A stretch of 64,000 bases of DNA, taken from positions 57,537,163 through 57,601,162 of the forward strand of contig CAXKWD010000007.1 in the NCBI GenBank assembly GCA_964059195.1. The letters are read 5' to 3'. Positions within the stretch are counted from its first letter, which is position 1. Each line of letters begins with the position of its first letter. Positions 24,645-37,471 of this stretch are shown here, in pieces. The translations under genes were made by a program, and so were the position numbers. Source of the stretch: Ectobius pallidus. Its lineage: Eukaryota; Arthropoda; Insecta; Blattodea; Ectobiidae. Under the pieces are notes generated by a model. That model was not told the DNA's origin and did not search any database. It was given only the letters and a program-made list of their open reading frames with translations.

Positions 24645-26480
24645 CTATAGAAGTATACTAGGTGCGTTTTGTATAGATGTATATAAATCGAAAATGTAAG
24701 ATATTGTATTAGTAAATGCTCAGTAAATTTGACATTTGATTAAAAATTTTAAAAAACAAAAACAAAAAACAAAAACAACAAAAAAACAAAAAAAAAAACT
24801 TATTTTTAACAGAGAAGGGAGAACGACCACTGCTGTCATTGTGTTGATGATTAACTTTCCTGAAGTAACCGCCAAAAATCCCATAATCGAAACTTTGATT
24901 ACCTTTATGCTTATGGTCGCTTCTCTGGTGGTATTCTTTAACTCTCTTTTAATGGGTAGGGGTAAAATTTTCATTATTTTTCTCAAAATTAACCTTTTTG
25001 TTTTTGTACTAAAATGTACTAAATACCTTATTATATATGTTGCATGAGTTTCAGTCCCCTCAGGAACTTTTAAGTCTTCTAAATTACGCGATATAAAAAA
25101 GTCAACACTCGTTAAATAGGCCTATTTATGTCTTAGAGATGAAAATAAGTAATTTTTTACAAAATGAAATTGCCTTCAGAACATTATCCCTAAAAATGGA
25201 AAGTAATATTAAAGTTGGTTTAATTTTGTTAAATATCACCAGTTGTAAGGCTGGGTTTTTTTAATAAGGCTTAGGTACACAGTTCTCATTTACATTTTAT
25301 GCAAACTTTTAAAGTCACTTCCCCATACCTTTATTTTTACTGTATTTTTATACAGTATAGGCCTATTCAGAACTAAATAGGCTCTACAAATATTATGCAA
25401 GGAGTCTGAAAGTTTTACTGTATGTTCTACAGGTTAAATAGGGCATGAGTTTTTATTAAATCGGTAGCTTTTATAACAAAAATGAATTATATATGGTGAT
25501 CATGATTTTTTTATTAAATTTGACACATGCCTTCAATATTAATTTTTCTCCTTGTATAGCAAAGATATAATTAAAATAATGCGTGAGTGTTTTTAAATAT
25601 GTCGTTGATCCTATTTTTGTAATCACGCATTTTACTAAAAAATTGTGTGAGAAATTTAATTAGGAAATATGAATTTATTTTAATATTAAATTTTAATAAC
25701 TAAAAACCAATAAAGTGACAGAAATGAAACTTTTTCACTACATTACCTATTACACCATAAAGAACGTGCACAAAGCAAATCGTGTGTAGATCTGATAATG
25801 AAAATAAAAGTTTCGCTCACTACCCTATCAACTTGGTCTAAGTTTAGTTAGTAAAAGTTTGCTCTGTCGAACAATGTTGTACCTTGTACATTATAGTAGG
25901 CCTAACAATAGCTCCCTAAGCAACAGTTTCTAAAGAGCGTCAAGTACATTTTATTGCTATTATAATCCATCCATGAAGAAATATTTGAAAATTAATAAAA
26001 TTATTTCAATCATTTAAAAAACTGAATAAAATTACAAGAATTCTATAACATTTTACGTTATATTTCACAAGGGTTGATTAAATGCTTTCTCATAATGTTC
26101 TAACTATGGTTGCCAAACTGATACTCATCATTTAGCTATCGGAATTTAAATTACTTATTGCCGTAATTATTCAGTTGCATCAACTTTATTGAGATCGCTT
26201 TTTAAACCATTGCAGTAGTGATAATACAACTATCCAGTTCTAGTAGGCCAATGTGTCTTTAAACAAATTAACTTCATGTTCTGTCTTTGTGAAAATCCAG
26301 TCTCCTTGAAATCTGAATCCATACCATTTTAATATCTGATCTAGGTGATCTAGAAGAAAGCACATAATGGTGCTGTATGTCCCTTAATGATCCCTTCTTC
26401 CGAAGGCTACACTTTCCGTGCGTCTTAGAGAAGATATGTCTTGCTTTCCGTCTCATAGAACAGTAGGCCTATATTGCGAT
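24645..26480. other. intergenic, no gene seen
   Basis: A/T-rich with long homopolymer runs (A tracts at 24750-24800). The open frames here overlap on both strands and look like composition artefacts. Confidence 0.5.
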
Positions 26481-26484
26481 ACAA

Positions 26485-27100
26485 GTGCCGTAAGTGGTGC
26501 TTACGGATCGAGGAAAGAGTTTGAAAAAACGAGGCGCTCGCGCCGAGTTTTTTCTATTTCCGATATCCGTTATGCGCTTACGGCACGAGTATTGCATGCT
26601 ATTTTTTGCACGATGATTATTTATATCAATTTATTTATATTAATTGAGATATTAGCTGAAAATATTATGTATGTACACTATTGAAGATGGATGTTATATT
26701 TCAGAAAGTGATTCGCATGTGTTTGTTGTTATGGGAACCGAATATTTGTAAATAAGTATGGAGGAATTTCTTTAAATAATTGTACAAATTGTAGTATTAC
26801 GATAAATATATCAAAATAAAGGCACGATGATTATTTATATCAATTTAATTACATTAATTGTGATATTACCTGAAAATATTACGTATATACATTCTTGAAG
26901 ATAGATGTTTATTTCAGAAAGTGATTCGCATGTGTTTGTTGTTATGCGAGGGCCTTGTCCATAAAGGCTTGTAGTATGAGGTGTGGCGTAAGTAAATTCA
27001 TAACAGTACGGAAACTCTTACCGGCATAGCAACAAGATTGCTATGCGGGAATGTCAACTTACGATCCACGGCAACAACATTCGTAAGTACCACTAATTAG
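26485..27100. repeat. MITE-like region with internal direct duplication
   Basis: Blocks 26607-26736 and 26821-26949 are about 85% identical direct repeats beginning GCACGATGATTATTTATATC. The outer edges are inverted (AGTGGTGCTTACG near 26493 versus CGTAAGTACCACT near 27081). This suggests a decayed MITE with an internal duplication; the target duplication is not clear. Confidence 0.5.
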
Positions 27101-27182
27101 TTAAGGACTGCAAAAATGATTTTACTGCGCCAAGAAGTATTATTATTATCGTCATCATTATCTTCATTATTATATCATTATC

Positions 27183-27216
<34 letters not shown>

Positions 27217-28015
27217 CAAACTAATAACTTCGTTACGCACTGTTATTCATTTTAAGCACCGAAAAATAAGTGCAACTGACCAACGCAGGTTCCAAGGACT
27301 CATGAAATCATTGTCATTGTAACCTAAAGTGCAATTGACTATCCATATACTCGTTACTAAAATCCTCTCTATTTTGAAATATATATTTAATCATTAACTT
27401 TGAATTAAGAACTATCTATGACAAAAGTGTATAATATACGTCCCGTTGGCCTAATTAATAAGTTCAGCTTCACCAAGCTTCGTAATTCCACACTAAGAGT
27501 CGCGATTAGTCTTCCACAAGTCAAAATGACAGAAAATTAGATATGATAAAAAATATACGCTTTAGTAACTTGTATCATAAATAGCTGTTAATTTATTATG
27601 ATAAGTGATATGAGAATATTATCAAATCACTTTCAAAAGCTAGTCAACAAGTTTTGCATATGCTTAGCCAACCGAAACCAAACTTCCACTTACAGTTTCT
27701 TACTTATCCAATTGATCCACGTTTCGTACTTCAATTGAATTTGTTCAATTTTGCGTCTACCGTAAGCTGCATTAAAAGATTTGCATATTCTTTCATCTGT
27801 ATCCTTACCATTGTGGGAATGACCCACAGACCAAAATCAGTATTATTGATTTTATTTTCAAGCTGTTTTAGTACATCATTCCACATAGAGATGCATTTTA
27901 TTGCCAGTAGTGAAATACACACAATAACTATTATCGTCGTAAGAACTGAGAATTTCGTCTTGGAAATACATAAAAGATAAAGTGTTCCATGGAGAAGAAC
28001 GACATTTGCATACGA
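27101..28015. other. intergenic; one weak exon-like stretch
   Basis: The complement of 27731-27922 gives an open, helical-looking frame (WNDVLKQLENKI…) that runs into an ATG-GTAAGG donor-like site near 27810. It is too weak to call a gene. Confidence 0.3.
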
Positions 28016-28175
28016 AGGTGGTAAGGAGGTAAAGGCGCACTTTTACTCCCAAAAATACTCCCGGTACTCATTTATGTTTAAGAATGAATAAACTTCAAGA
28101 TCTTACTGCTACAAGCAGGATTAGGTCAAGACAAAACCTCTAGTTATCTCATCGGGGATCGAACCTACGACCTTC
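28016..28175. repeat. SINE-like dispersed repeat, partial copy 3
   Basis: It shares GTAAAGGCGCAC…ACTCCC, GGTACTCATTTATGTT and the terminal CTCATCGGGGATCGAACC (B-box complement) with the copies at 1765 and 21084. The central part is diverged. Confidence 0.65.
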
Positions 28176-28847
28176 CTTCACTTACTCAAGTTTTTAATTA
28201 ATTCTTGGGCTATTCAATGTGTATACATCATTCTATCTTTTTATTTGATAGAATCTTAAATTAAAAAAGTATTTTATCCACGACCATATAAAATAAATGG
28301 CACAAAATATGTTGCACAAACTTTCTCGCATATACAGTACGTGTTAAAAGGTAGCACAGAAAAAAGTAATTTATGGAGACAATTAGGCCTAATGTTTTAA
28401 AATATATTTTTACAACACTAACAGGTATTAGGACGAAAGGCATCAGGGCAGAACTTTATGTTGGCTACAATGTTTTTCCGTGTTCCGTAAAATAATCATA
28501 ATAATGATGATGATGATGTTTATAATAATAATAATAATCAATGGCGGAGGATAGATATTTTCAGTAAGTGTACATATCAATCAATATTTTTTTTTTTTGT
28601 CTAAGTAAATCATGCATTTGACAATATTTACGGTCCATAATGAAAGAACCATATTTGAGCAAAGAATGTACGCACGAAAAGCTTAAATATTTTGAGAATC
28701 TTAATATTCCACAATAATTATCTCTGAAATAGGTAGACTACTGGGAAATCTTCTGATATGACCAAGATCGCCAACTTTTCTTATAGTATTGAAACTTGTG
28801 TTTTGCCGGTAAATTTTCTTTTATATTTTATATCCAGTAGTAATAGA
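28176..28847. other. intergenic, no gene seen
   Basis: AT-rich, with a short ATG/ATA microsatellite near 28497-28540. Confidence 0.5.
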
Positions 28848-29762
28848 ATTGCAGACGACATTGTGTTATTCGCAAAAACTAGGAAAGAGATGGAATACAT
28901 GCTGAAAGACTTAAGCGGGAAGAGCGAGCAAGTGGGACTAAAAATGAACCCCGGAAAAACTAAGTTAATGTCACTTTCAGGCCAAGCAGCAATAACATTG
29001 AATGGAACAACAATTGATTACACCGACGAATATACCTACCTAGGTCAGTCAATATCATTGACAAAGAGAGGAGAGAAGGAAATTAGAAGAAGAGTGGCCA
29101 TGGCATGGGGTAAATTCAGGAATCTGAAGTTTATATTCCAAGACAGATCTCTCAAGCAGAAGACAAAAATAGAAATACTAGAAAGTTGCGTCATACCAGT
29201 GCTAATCTACGGATGCCAGACATGGGCATATACACAAAGAGAGACAGAACTACTACAGAAATGTCAACGGAAGATGGAAAGGCGGATCCTCAACATCAAG
29301 TTGTGCGATAGAGTGACCAATGAAGAACTCAGAAGGAAGACGAAAATGCAGGATGTGGCGAGTCAGGCTTGGTCACTGAAGTGGAAGTGGGGAGGTCATG
29401 CAGCAAGACTCCACCAGGACAGATGGGCGTATGTCACAATAATGTGGGACCCCCGAATAGGGAAAAGGAGCAGAGGACGTCCAAGGCGAAGATGGTCCGA
29501 CGACTTCACGAGAACACTAGGCGCAACATGGAGCAGGACGGCTAGAGACAGAATAAAGAGGAGAAACACAATGAAAGACTTAACAAACCCAAAGTGAACA
29601 GTGATCAGTGATAAGTGATGATACCTATCAAATGCAACACTTGAGCTCGCACGCACCAGCTCACCGAGCGAGCAAACCTAGAGCCAGCCCTACGATCGGT
29701 AGGAGGCCCTTGCCCTAAAGGGATGCCAATGGGCTTATTTTATTTTATTTATTTTTATTTAG
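28848..29762 (+). pseudogene. 5'-truncated non-LTR reverse transcriptase with 3' tail
   Basis: The frame enters at the catalytic box (ADDIVLFAKTRKEMEYML) and continues for about 245 residues through LKMNPGKTKLMSLSG, YTYLGQSISL, YGCQTWAYT and RGRPRRRWSDDF to a stop at 29597. This is the distal part of a non-LTR reverse transcriptase of the type with FADDIVLFA and TYLGQ motifs. A roughly 135-base 3' region and a TTTTA-type tail (29733-29762) complete it. Everything 5' of the catalytic box is missing, the normal outcome of incomplete reverse transcription. The open frame seen upstream of 28848 is host sequence read through. Confidence 0.85.
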
Positions 29763-30172
29763 TAATAGAATTAGGTGGTCATATTATATGACTCGAATTT
29801 CTATTGATAACATTATTGCATAACGATCCGCTATGGTTCCCATCTCCGCTCCGCATGCTTAACTATGTGGATTGTATTATGCATCATTAGAATAATTATC
29901 TGTACAAAATTTGTTACTTAAGACAGTGGGCTGCAGAATTAACTTTAACGTAACACAAGCTGCAGTCAATATAACAGTGCAGTATAACAGTGAGCTGCAT
30001 AACAGTGACGAATAATGGTATTGGTAGCATCGTACGATCAATCGTAGACAACCAGCAGACCACATAACCACACGAAGCAGCTACTGAAAAACCGCAGTAC
30101 CAGTATGATTGTTGTTATTAAGTGCCAGTATGGTACTTTATCAGATTGTATGTGGGGGACGAAAAATGTATG

Positions 30173-30250
30173 TCCGTCTGTCCGTCTGTCCGTCCGTCTG
30201 TCCGTCCGTCTGTCCGTCCGTCTGTCCGTCCGTCTGTCTGTCTGTCCGTG
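30173..30250. repeat. (TCCGTCTG)n microsatellite
   Basis: Alternating GTCCGTCTGTCC units, open in all three plus frames. It borders the repeat that follows. Confidence 0.95.
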
Positions 30251-30261
30251 TGTTTGCACGC

Positions 30262-30680
30262 GCCATAACTCAAATACGCTTTATCAGATTTTCATGAAAC
30301 TTGGTATACGCATTTATAATGTCCATGGGAAGAACCCTATTGTTATTGAACCAAATCAGTTCACCGGTACCGGCGTCAAACCCAATTTAGTGTTTTTATT
30401 TAAAAGCGCCATAACTCAAATACGCTTTATCGGATTTTCATGAAACTTGGTATACACATTTATAATGTCTATAGAAAGCCGTCTGTTGATATTGGACCAA
30501 ATCGGTTGGCCGGTACCGGAATAATTCCCAATTTAGTGCATTTTATGGTATTATATAACAAAAGGCCCCATAACTCAAATATGCTGTATCGGATTTTCAT
30601 GAAACTTGGTGTATGCATTTATAACGTCCATGGCAAGAAGCCTATTAATTTTGGACCTAATCGGTTGACCGTGACTAATT
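30262..30680. repeat. three tandem diverged units of about 150 bp
   Basis: CCATAACTCAAATACGCTTT and TTTTCATGAAACTTGGTATA recur at 30264, 30409 and 30570, each followed by ATTTATAATGTCYATGG and a CCAAATCRGTT block. This is a dispersed-element array rather than coding sequence. Confidence 0.85.
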
Positions 30681-30778
30681 AAAGTCACATGTTTTTTTAA
30701 TTTTTGTCTACCGGTATAATTTGGCAGTTAACACTATTCCTTCACTTATGCTTGTCAAACAACACCGTCAAACTGACT

Positions 30779-30860
30779 GAGGTGGCTAAATGGTAACGTC
30801 TTGGACTCGTATTCTAGAGGTCCACGGAACAAATCTCGGAGCCGGCCGATTTGACATTTT
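30779..30860 (+). repeat. tRNA-derived SINE head
   Basis: GGTGGCTAAATGGTAACGTC resembles a pol III A box, and GGAACAAATCTCGG, 45 bases later, a decayed B box. A T-rich tract follows at once. Confidence 0.5.
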
Positions 30861-31045
30861 TTTTTTTTTTTTATTTTTATGTGAGTGCGCGATTGTCAAG
30901 GTATCACAAATCTGTAGTTCTGCTGACGCTGATCTGATTAGAAAAACGTATTTTCTGCATATCATAATTGCAATTATAATTGATTCAACAAAAACATACT
31001 GGCACTTTGTTATATCAGTTTACCTGATTTTATTATTATCATTAC

Positions 31046-31087
<42 letters not shown>

Positions 31088-34000
31088 GCTTTAACTGCAT
31101 ATAGGTCATATCACGTGCTTAGAATGTTCGCGTGAACCTGTAGTCTATTGTAACAACTCATTCGCGTGCATCTGTTTCTATTGTTCAATGATGTCTTCTT
31201 TTCTTATATTCAGTTTAAACGATTATAATATCCAGTGACATAGCGGAGATGAGTTATAATAAATAAACTAGTCCTGAACATCCGGCGTTTGCCTTTGCGA
31301 ATGAGAAAACCATGAAAAACCCAAGCCAATTTGAGCAATCACGAAGTTTGATTTGAACACAGGACCTCTTCCTATTAGGGAATTAGCCTATACCAACTCG
31401 TTGTAATTGAGTTTGGTGTGTTCATTACGGTTGATCTAAACTGACTCCATTTCACAACAATAAAAAGATTATAGTTTTCTTGTTTCTATGGGCAACAAAA
31501 TATAATTCATATTTTTCTTAGCACGTATGTTCTGAAATTCTCGTTTAAGCTGTATTAGTTCCTTTTTATCTTGATATCTTTTAATTGTATAAAGAAATGT
31601 GTTTAACAAATAAAATGTTCATTTTAATTGTCTCTACAACTTTACTGTGATAGGTTCTCATGTAGCCTATCGCCTACTGTTATGGAGATAATATAGAAAA
31701 ATTGAAGATGAATGCGAGTAAGTCTTTTTTACAGAAAAACGGATATAGCCATTTTATTAGCCATAGATAAGACTTTCCAATTTTAAATTTTTATTAAAAT
31801 TATTTGAGCCAATTTTTTTTTTTTCAAAAAAGTCATAAGTCCCCTTAATATTTCAGCTATAAAACCCAAATTCTGGGCGGTTCGATAAAATTCTGAAAAG
31901 TTCTTAATTCAATAAATTAATAAATACAATGAACCGTTTACCCACTTTGCTTGTCCACAAACAGACAGCCGGACAGGCGGACAGTCATTCGTCATTCCAA
32001 AAACACATTTTTTTTCGGTTTCTAAGGCATCGTGAAACTTGTTTCCCCGGTGTTATCTCGATTTCGATTTATTGTCGCTATCACAGTGCTTTCTCTATAC
32101 TACGTATAAGCCTATATGCGAGAAATTATAAAGCATGAGTTTTCTAAGTACTCTTGTGTTTCTAAAATAGCCTACTGTATTTCACTTGTGAGATAAACTT
32201 TACCTCACAGTTCATTGTCTACTGGAATTTCTTAACACTATGATGATGCGTATCTAGAAAGCAGAGATTCTTTGTTGTCTGGGATAGTAAAAAGTGCCTT
32301 CAATATTAGTTAGTGTGTGTTAGTTGATCTATGTGACATGCGCCAGACAAACCCATTATAATTATCAAAGCTCCTTTCATAACAAGATTCTTATTTTTAA
32401 ATTGTCTTGATAAAGTTTTGCCTTCTTTGCCCAGTAGGCCTACCTAGGTGACTTTCTTTCTTTCTTTCTTTCTTTCTTTATCTTAGTTTTACCTCTCTCT
32501 TTTAGGATCAGATGACTTCATTTTCAAAAAGTTGCTAATTTCATATATTTGCTTATATCAATTCCTTTTTTATATGATAGTGTACATTTCAGCCAGGAAT
32601 TTCTGAACCAAAGGCTTGCTGATTTCCATACTTGTTGCTATTTATCAAAGGCCTTCCATACGATGTTTAAGTTAACTATTTAATGACTCCTAAATCATGA
32701 ATCATACAATATAAACCTAATATTTTATTATAACCATTGATAAAACTGCGTAATGTACGTGTGAGCGTGGATCATTATTACGCTCGTGTAATTGAAGTAT
32801 TCCTACTCGCGCAATAAAGATTCAATTAACTCACAACTACCCTAAATAACTATTTTTAGTTTATTTCTACAACTTAGCAACTTCATGTGGTCATATCGCG
32901 TCCTTAGAATCTTTGAATATAGGCTACTAGCAGGCTGTGAAACTTATTAGGGCTTATGTTCATTTTAAATGGCATTATTATGATATTAAATGTTAAATAA
33001 TGGAAGATGGTCTTGTTCAATTAATTTCCATTCCGATATCTGCAATTGCGGCTGGGGAAACTATGAGGAGTCTCAAGACAAATTGAATACGGAGGTTTAA
33101 ACTTGGTTCCTCCCGAATGCGATTCGAACGACGCTACCGTCTCACCATCTAGTTCAGACAAAATTCATTATAATCTTCTCAACAAAAAAAAGGCATTCTT
33201 AAATTAATTTATAAAGCTTTGGAAAAACATATCTCTAAACATTTTAATTGACTTGTAACCATTTGGAAAAAAAAATCTCGAACATGTAAGCTTCCACAAC
33301 TTATGGGTTATCCATATGAATGCTGTCTAGCAGAAAAGGTAGCAAGAAAAGTAGTATTTTTCAACTGTACAAAGAGATGTGTTTGTTTTAAGGGAGAATA
33401 TTCTGATAAACAGCAGCATTCCATTAATTCGTCATTTTGTGTCGCCATCAGTTTGGAAAACAACTAACGCGACTGAAAGGAAATTACATCCACCCACCCT
33501 CATACAACGATGACATGCTACATGGAGCACAGCTTTATTCGAACTGTCCCGTTAATTCTATTGTGGATACCGCACGGACTACACCAACGAAAACCCAGCA
33601 GAGTGGTTCCATTATCGCACGCAGACTTGTTTCCGGGAGTTTTAATGAGTTAACATTATGCATAGCAGTCAGCGGCGGGTCGTGACATTTTCCAGTGAAG
33701 TTACAAATTATCTTTCTCACACTAACTCAAATAAATCGTAGATCAGTTCGCCTTGTGTGGAGAACAGGAGGCGATTATACAATACGAAAATAAGACATAA
33801 TCCCCTCTTGCTTTTAGAGGCGCCACGAAATTCGTAATATTTTCATTAAAAATAATATAAAGTACTAGCTGGTGCAAAAAGTATTTCGATTGTTTTTACC
33901 CTTCCTGCGAAATATCATGAGGAAGTAACTATACTTCGTTTTTAGTGTATCTGAGCCTGACGTTCTTCCGGAGTACGAGAATGACTCACGTCTGACTTCC

Positions 34001-34605
34001 ACGCGAGCCATTTTATTTATCTATGGAATATTTTACCCATGTACACACATAACTATGCATATTTTATTAAAAGCCAGAACTATGTCGTCTGTGCAAAAAA
34101 ATGAGTCGGATCGAGCCCGGCAACAGAGATCAGAAGTAGATGCTGGAAGACATTATTGCCCAACGCTCTACTGAGACACCGGAAGAGCGTTAGGTTCGCA
34201 TGGAGTTAGATGAGGACTGGCGTCATTATCAAACTCCGGAAGAATGTCATGAGCACTAAAAAAGGAAGTACCGTTACTTCCTCGAGATGTTTTTCGAGTA
34301 AGGTCGAAACCATGCAAAATAATTTTTCACCCACACGAAGGACGGATAACCAGCTAGAAACAAGACCTGATGATTATGTGAGAAAACCACATTGCTCTTA
34401 ATGAATAATTTCGATACAATAGTCGTATAGAGTTCTGTAACCAAATGGCCTATCTTCTTCCACTGAATTCTCCAAAAACAAAATACTTGAAAATGTTAGT
34501 TTACCTGTAGGTCGTGAAATATTGATGTGCATCTTTCCATTTGTTATTTTGTCATGGCTTGTATTCATTTTAATTGATACTGAATTTTAATTATTACGAT
34601 ACTAG
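30861..34605. other. repeat-rich intergenic, no gene seen
   Basis: Holds an (ATT)n array at 31037-31085, a (TTTC)n array at 32452-32484, a tRNA/SINE-like patch near 33050-33150, and an hAT-like end (CAGCGGCGGGTCGTGAC) at 33669 whose partner was not found. An open frame at 33437-33685 has no recognisable motif. Confidence 0.45.
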
Positions 34606-35850
34606 CTTAAAAGGCCCGGCGTCGCCGGGTTTTTATTTTGTAATTTGAAATGAACTTGATGAAGGATTTTCAAACTCTAGGGTCTTATATAATATATACG
34701 TAGAACTTGAAATTAGGAAGAACGACTTATCACACTCAAACTATTCCCTCAGAAAACGCTAGATATAGCTTTTTATGGCTCATAGAGGATGTCGAATGTT
34801 GCAATCCGTTGCTTCTACATACCATGCGTGGGAGGGGTTGAAATAAGAATAAACATAAATTCCTACTACATAAGATTGTATTGCCTTTATGGAAAATTTT
34901 ATTTCTCACTCTCATGTCACCATACAACCGTTTCGGAGCGGAAATTTTAAAATAATAATAATAATAATTTCAATATCACTTTCATACTTTCCTCCCCCAA
35001 AACCTGGGACATAATATACTGCGGGCATAGGACTGAAAATGATCCATCTTATTTTGTCTTCTTTTAGATATTTAGGGCCTATGATAAACATCCCTATATA
35101 AAGCCTACTGCTATGAGTGATGTATCAGTGAATAGGATTTTTTGCCGACTTCTGATATAGCATACTCACTGGGACACACTTAAGCTGTCCCTGCAATACG
35201 ACCTCTTATTCTACATCAAAATGTGACATGAGAAAATGATATTTTCTATGTCGAGGGTAGAGGAAGTTATGTGACTGCTTCACATTGTGTTTCATTTTCA
35301 TGGATTTCATTCTTCAAGAATTATTTTCAAAAGTGTATTACATCGATAGTATCAGAATCTGTTAAAGCCCAGTAGTCTATTATATAGTTCCCAAAGCCCT
35401 ATGTGAACAGTATAAACAATACACTGTTGACATGATAACTGAATTGCATTTCTTTTTTCAGTATATTTTCAGAAATTATATGAATTTTCAAGGGAAGGAG
35501 TGGCTTGCTTGAATTTTAATGTTGATCGCGTTACTTCCCGGGCTTAAGTGAGTATGTGTGCAAACTTTCGTGCAAATTGGTCAAGAAATGTATATTTATT
35601 TATTAAATAAACATGTGACAGCAGAACTCCGAAACTCTGCCTCGTTTCACATTACCGACTTTTTCCGTAGATTTTCCAAAAATTTTCTTTAATATAAACC
35701 TTGTCCTGGCAATTAAGAACACAACAACAAACAGTCAGCCAAATCGGTCTAGCCGTTCTCAAGTGAAGCTCCATCATACATGTGGCAATTGATTTTAATG
35801 GCTTGGTTGCAAGACTCACACTTTTTAATTATTTTTTTCGTTATGAAAAC
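34606..35850. repeat. dispersed repeat with AACATGTGACAGCAGAACTC motifs
   Basis: Starts with a GC hairpin (CCCGGCGTCGCCGGG). AACATGTGACAGCAGAACTC occurs at 35609, 35849 and 35911, with the phrase AAATCGGTCTAGCCGTTCTC at 35742. This wording is typical of insect non-LTR-linked repeats. No coding potential. Confidence 0.6.
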
Positions 35851-36108
35851 ATGTGACAGCAGAACTCTCATTCTATGTCACACTTCTTTTGTCACACTTC
35901 TATTTTGTTACATAAACATGTGACAGCAGAACTCTCTAACTGTGCCCCATTTCACATTTCCGACACACGACTTGCTTTACCCTAATAATTTATTTGTCAT
36001 TTTCTTTCGTCTTATACTTCCTCTTGGGAAACTCACACAACGATCTGTATCTTAAGCAACAAAGTGCCGGTAACTATTTTCTCGCGACTTATTTCAGCTA
36101 TTAGAATA

Positions 36109-36114
36109 GTTACG
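36109..36114. repeat. Polinton target-site duplication, left
   Basis: GTTACG, identical to 57288-57293. Polintons duplicate 6 bp on insertion. Confidence 0.95.
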
Positions 36115-36520
36115 AGTAGTTTACTTTTAGCGGTGACGACATGGAAGGCTTGGAAGGCTTAGTGAAGGCTTAGCTTTGTGACGTCATGGAAGGCTTAGTG
36201 GGGAGGGGGAGGAGGCTTAGTGGAAGGCTTAGACGGTTATGACCGTTAAAAAATTTTTGGCGCCTTTTTTGTGATAAGCCCGTTGCGCATGGATGATCAG
36301 ATAAGGAGGTCATGCATTGTGATCACCCCAACATCCGGTTACACCTTTACGCCCATCCGGTCAAGATAAGAACACCTGGTCCTTAATGCCCACCCGGTCA
36401 ACCGTATCCGACATGGATGGATGGTAGAGGTTAAGCCATTTTACCGCGGAGGTGCCCACACACTGTGGTTACCACACATCCGGTAAAGATAACACCCAGC
36501 TTCCATCCGGTCAAGATAAG
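36115..36520. repeat. Polinton left terminal inverted repeat
   Basis: About 406 bp matching 56901-57287 in inverse, including GGCGCCTTTTTTGTGATAAG, CAACATCCGGTTACACC and repeated CCGGTCAAGATAAG motifs. A further inner match (36943-36967 to 56851-56875) shows the left arm has about 400 bp of extra sequence (36521-36942), partly GC-rich, with its own CCGGTCAA-like copy at 36905-36938. Confidence 0.95.
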
Positions 36521-36985
36521 ACCACCTGGTTTTGCAATAATTCCTGAATATTATACATTTTTCGCAACGTGGTCCACTTCGTGTTCTTTGTAGCATCTTC
36601 GTGTCGTATTCTGTTCGGCTCAGCTGCTCGACCTTGCAACGTGAGCAACAGCTGGATCGCCTCTCCGCGTGTATATGGTACCCGCTCCAGCCGCCTTCAG
36701 TGAGAAGACATCGGTGCTGGTTGCGCGCGCATATTCATGGCTGCCGCCAGCCGCCAGCCGCTCCCAGCGAGATTGCAGCTAACTGCCTAATCACATCTCT
36801 TCTCCCAATACAAAGTTAATTTATTTCATCTCAACATGGAACAAGATTTGAAACTCTTATTCAGACGTCGTGTTGTATGTAAAAGAACCTAACACACAGA
36901 TGCCATCGGTCAACCGTATCCATCATGTCCGGACAAGATATATTCCCACGACACTTTTTTTTATGACAGTTACTAACCGTCATCT

Positions 36986-37390
36986 GTGGAGAGGTCATCG
37001 TTCGATATGAAGGAGAAGTATAGAATGTTAAATATGAAACTAGTATCAGATCGCAGAAAAACATTTTCAAGATGGCCCGTCACGTTTATTGATATTGATA
37101 AAATGGTAGTAAACGGATTTTTTTATACAGGATACGGTGATACGACGGAATGTTTTTTTTGCCGTATAATTATAGGTCAATGGCAATTAACTGACGACCC
37201 ATCAACCGAACATAAAAGATGGTCACCCAACTGTCCATTTTTAAATTTAAACACATCTGGCGAAGATGTATGCGGACATGGAGGAAATTCTGACGTCATT
37301 TCCGGTCGTTTCCCACTGGCGATGATAGTTATTACGTTAACATTGATTGTGATTGGTTATAATAAGACTATATTTGATTGGTGGAAATAA
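36986..37390 (+). CDS. BIR-domain protein with C-terminal membrane segment
   Basis: The 134-residue frame is an intact baculovirus-IAP-repeat domain: RKTFSRWPV at 24-32, GFFYTGYGD at 44-52, and zinc ligands C56, C59, H76 and C83 in CFFC…EH…SPNC. BIR domains bind caspases or the motifs of their activators, and viruses use them to block apoptosis. Unlike cellular IAPs there is one BIR and no RING; instead residues 109-125 are strongly hydrophobic (LAMIVITLTLIVIGY), suggesting tail anchoring. It is the first gene inside the left repeat. The frame is undamaged while most neighbours are broken. Anti-apoptotic function is inferred from the domain. Confidence 0.85.
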   Translation: MERSSFDMKEKYRMLNMKLVSDRRKTFSRWPVTFIDIDKMVVNGFFYTGYGDTTECFFCRIIIGQWQLTDDPSTEHKRWSPNCPFLNLNTSGEDVCGHGGNSDVISGRFPLAMIVITLTLIVIGYNKTIFDWWK

Positions 37391-37471
37391 GTCGATTTGT
37401 GATTGGTCACCGTAGTGTATTAATAGCCGCTAGACAGTTGTCTAATAATCAGTGATCGAGAAGCTAGGAGA

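Noticed and set aside
27731..27922. Possible chemoreceptor-like exon on the minus strand
   Set aside because: Helical appearance and a donor-like ATG-GTAAGG are suggestive, but no family motif could be named and no second exon was found.
30105..30443. Open frames with VRLSVRLSV-type repeats
   Set aside because: Produced by the (TCCGTCTG)n microsatellite, which is open in all plus frames.
33667..33700. hAT-like terminus CAGCGGCGGGTCGTGAC
   Set aside because: No partner end or 8-bp duplication located.
34100..34400. Fragments resembling Helitron N-terminal text (ETPEER-type repeats)
   Set aside because: Several stops in a short stretch and no helicase or Rep motif; too weak to call.
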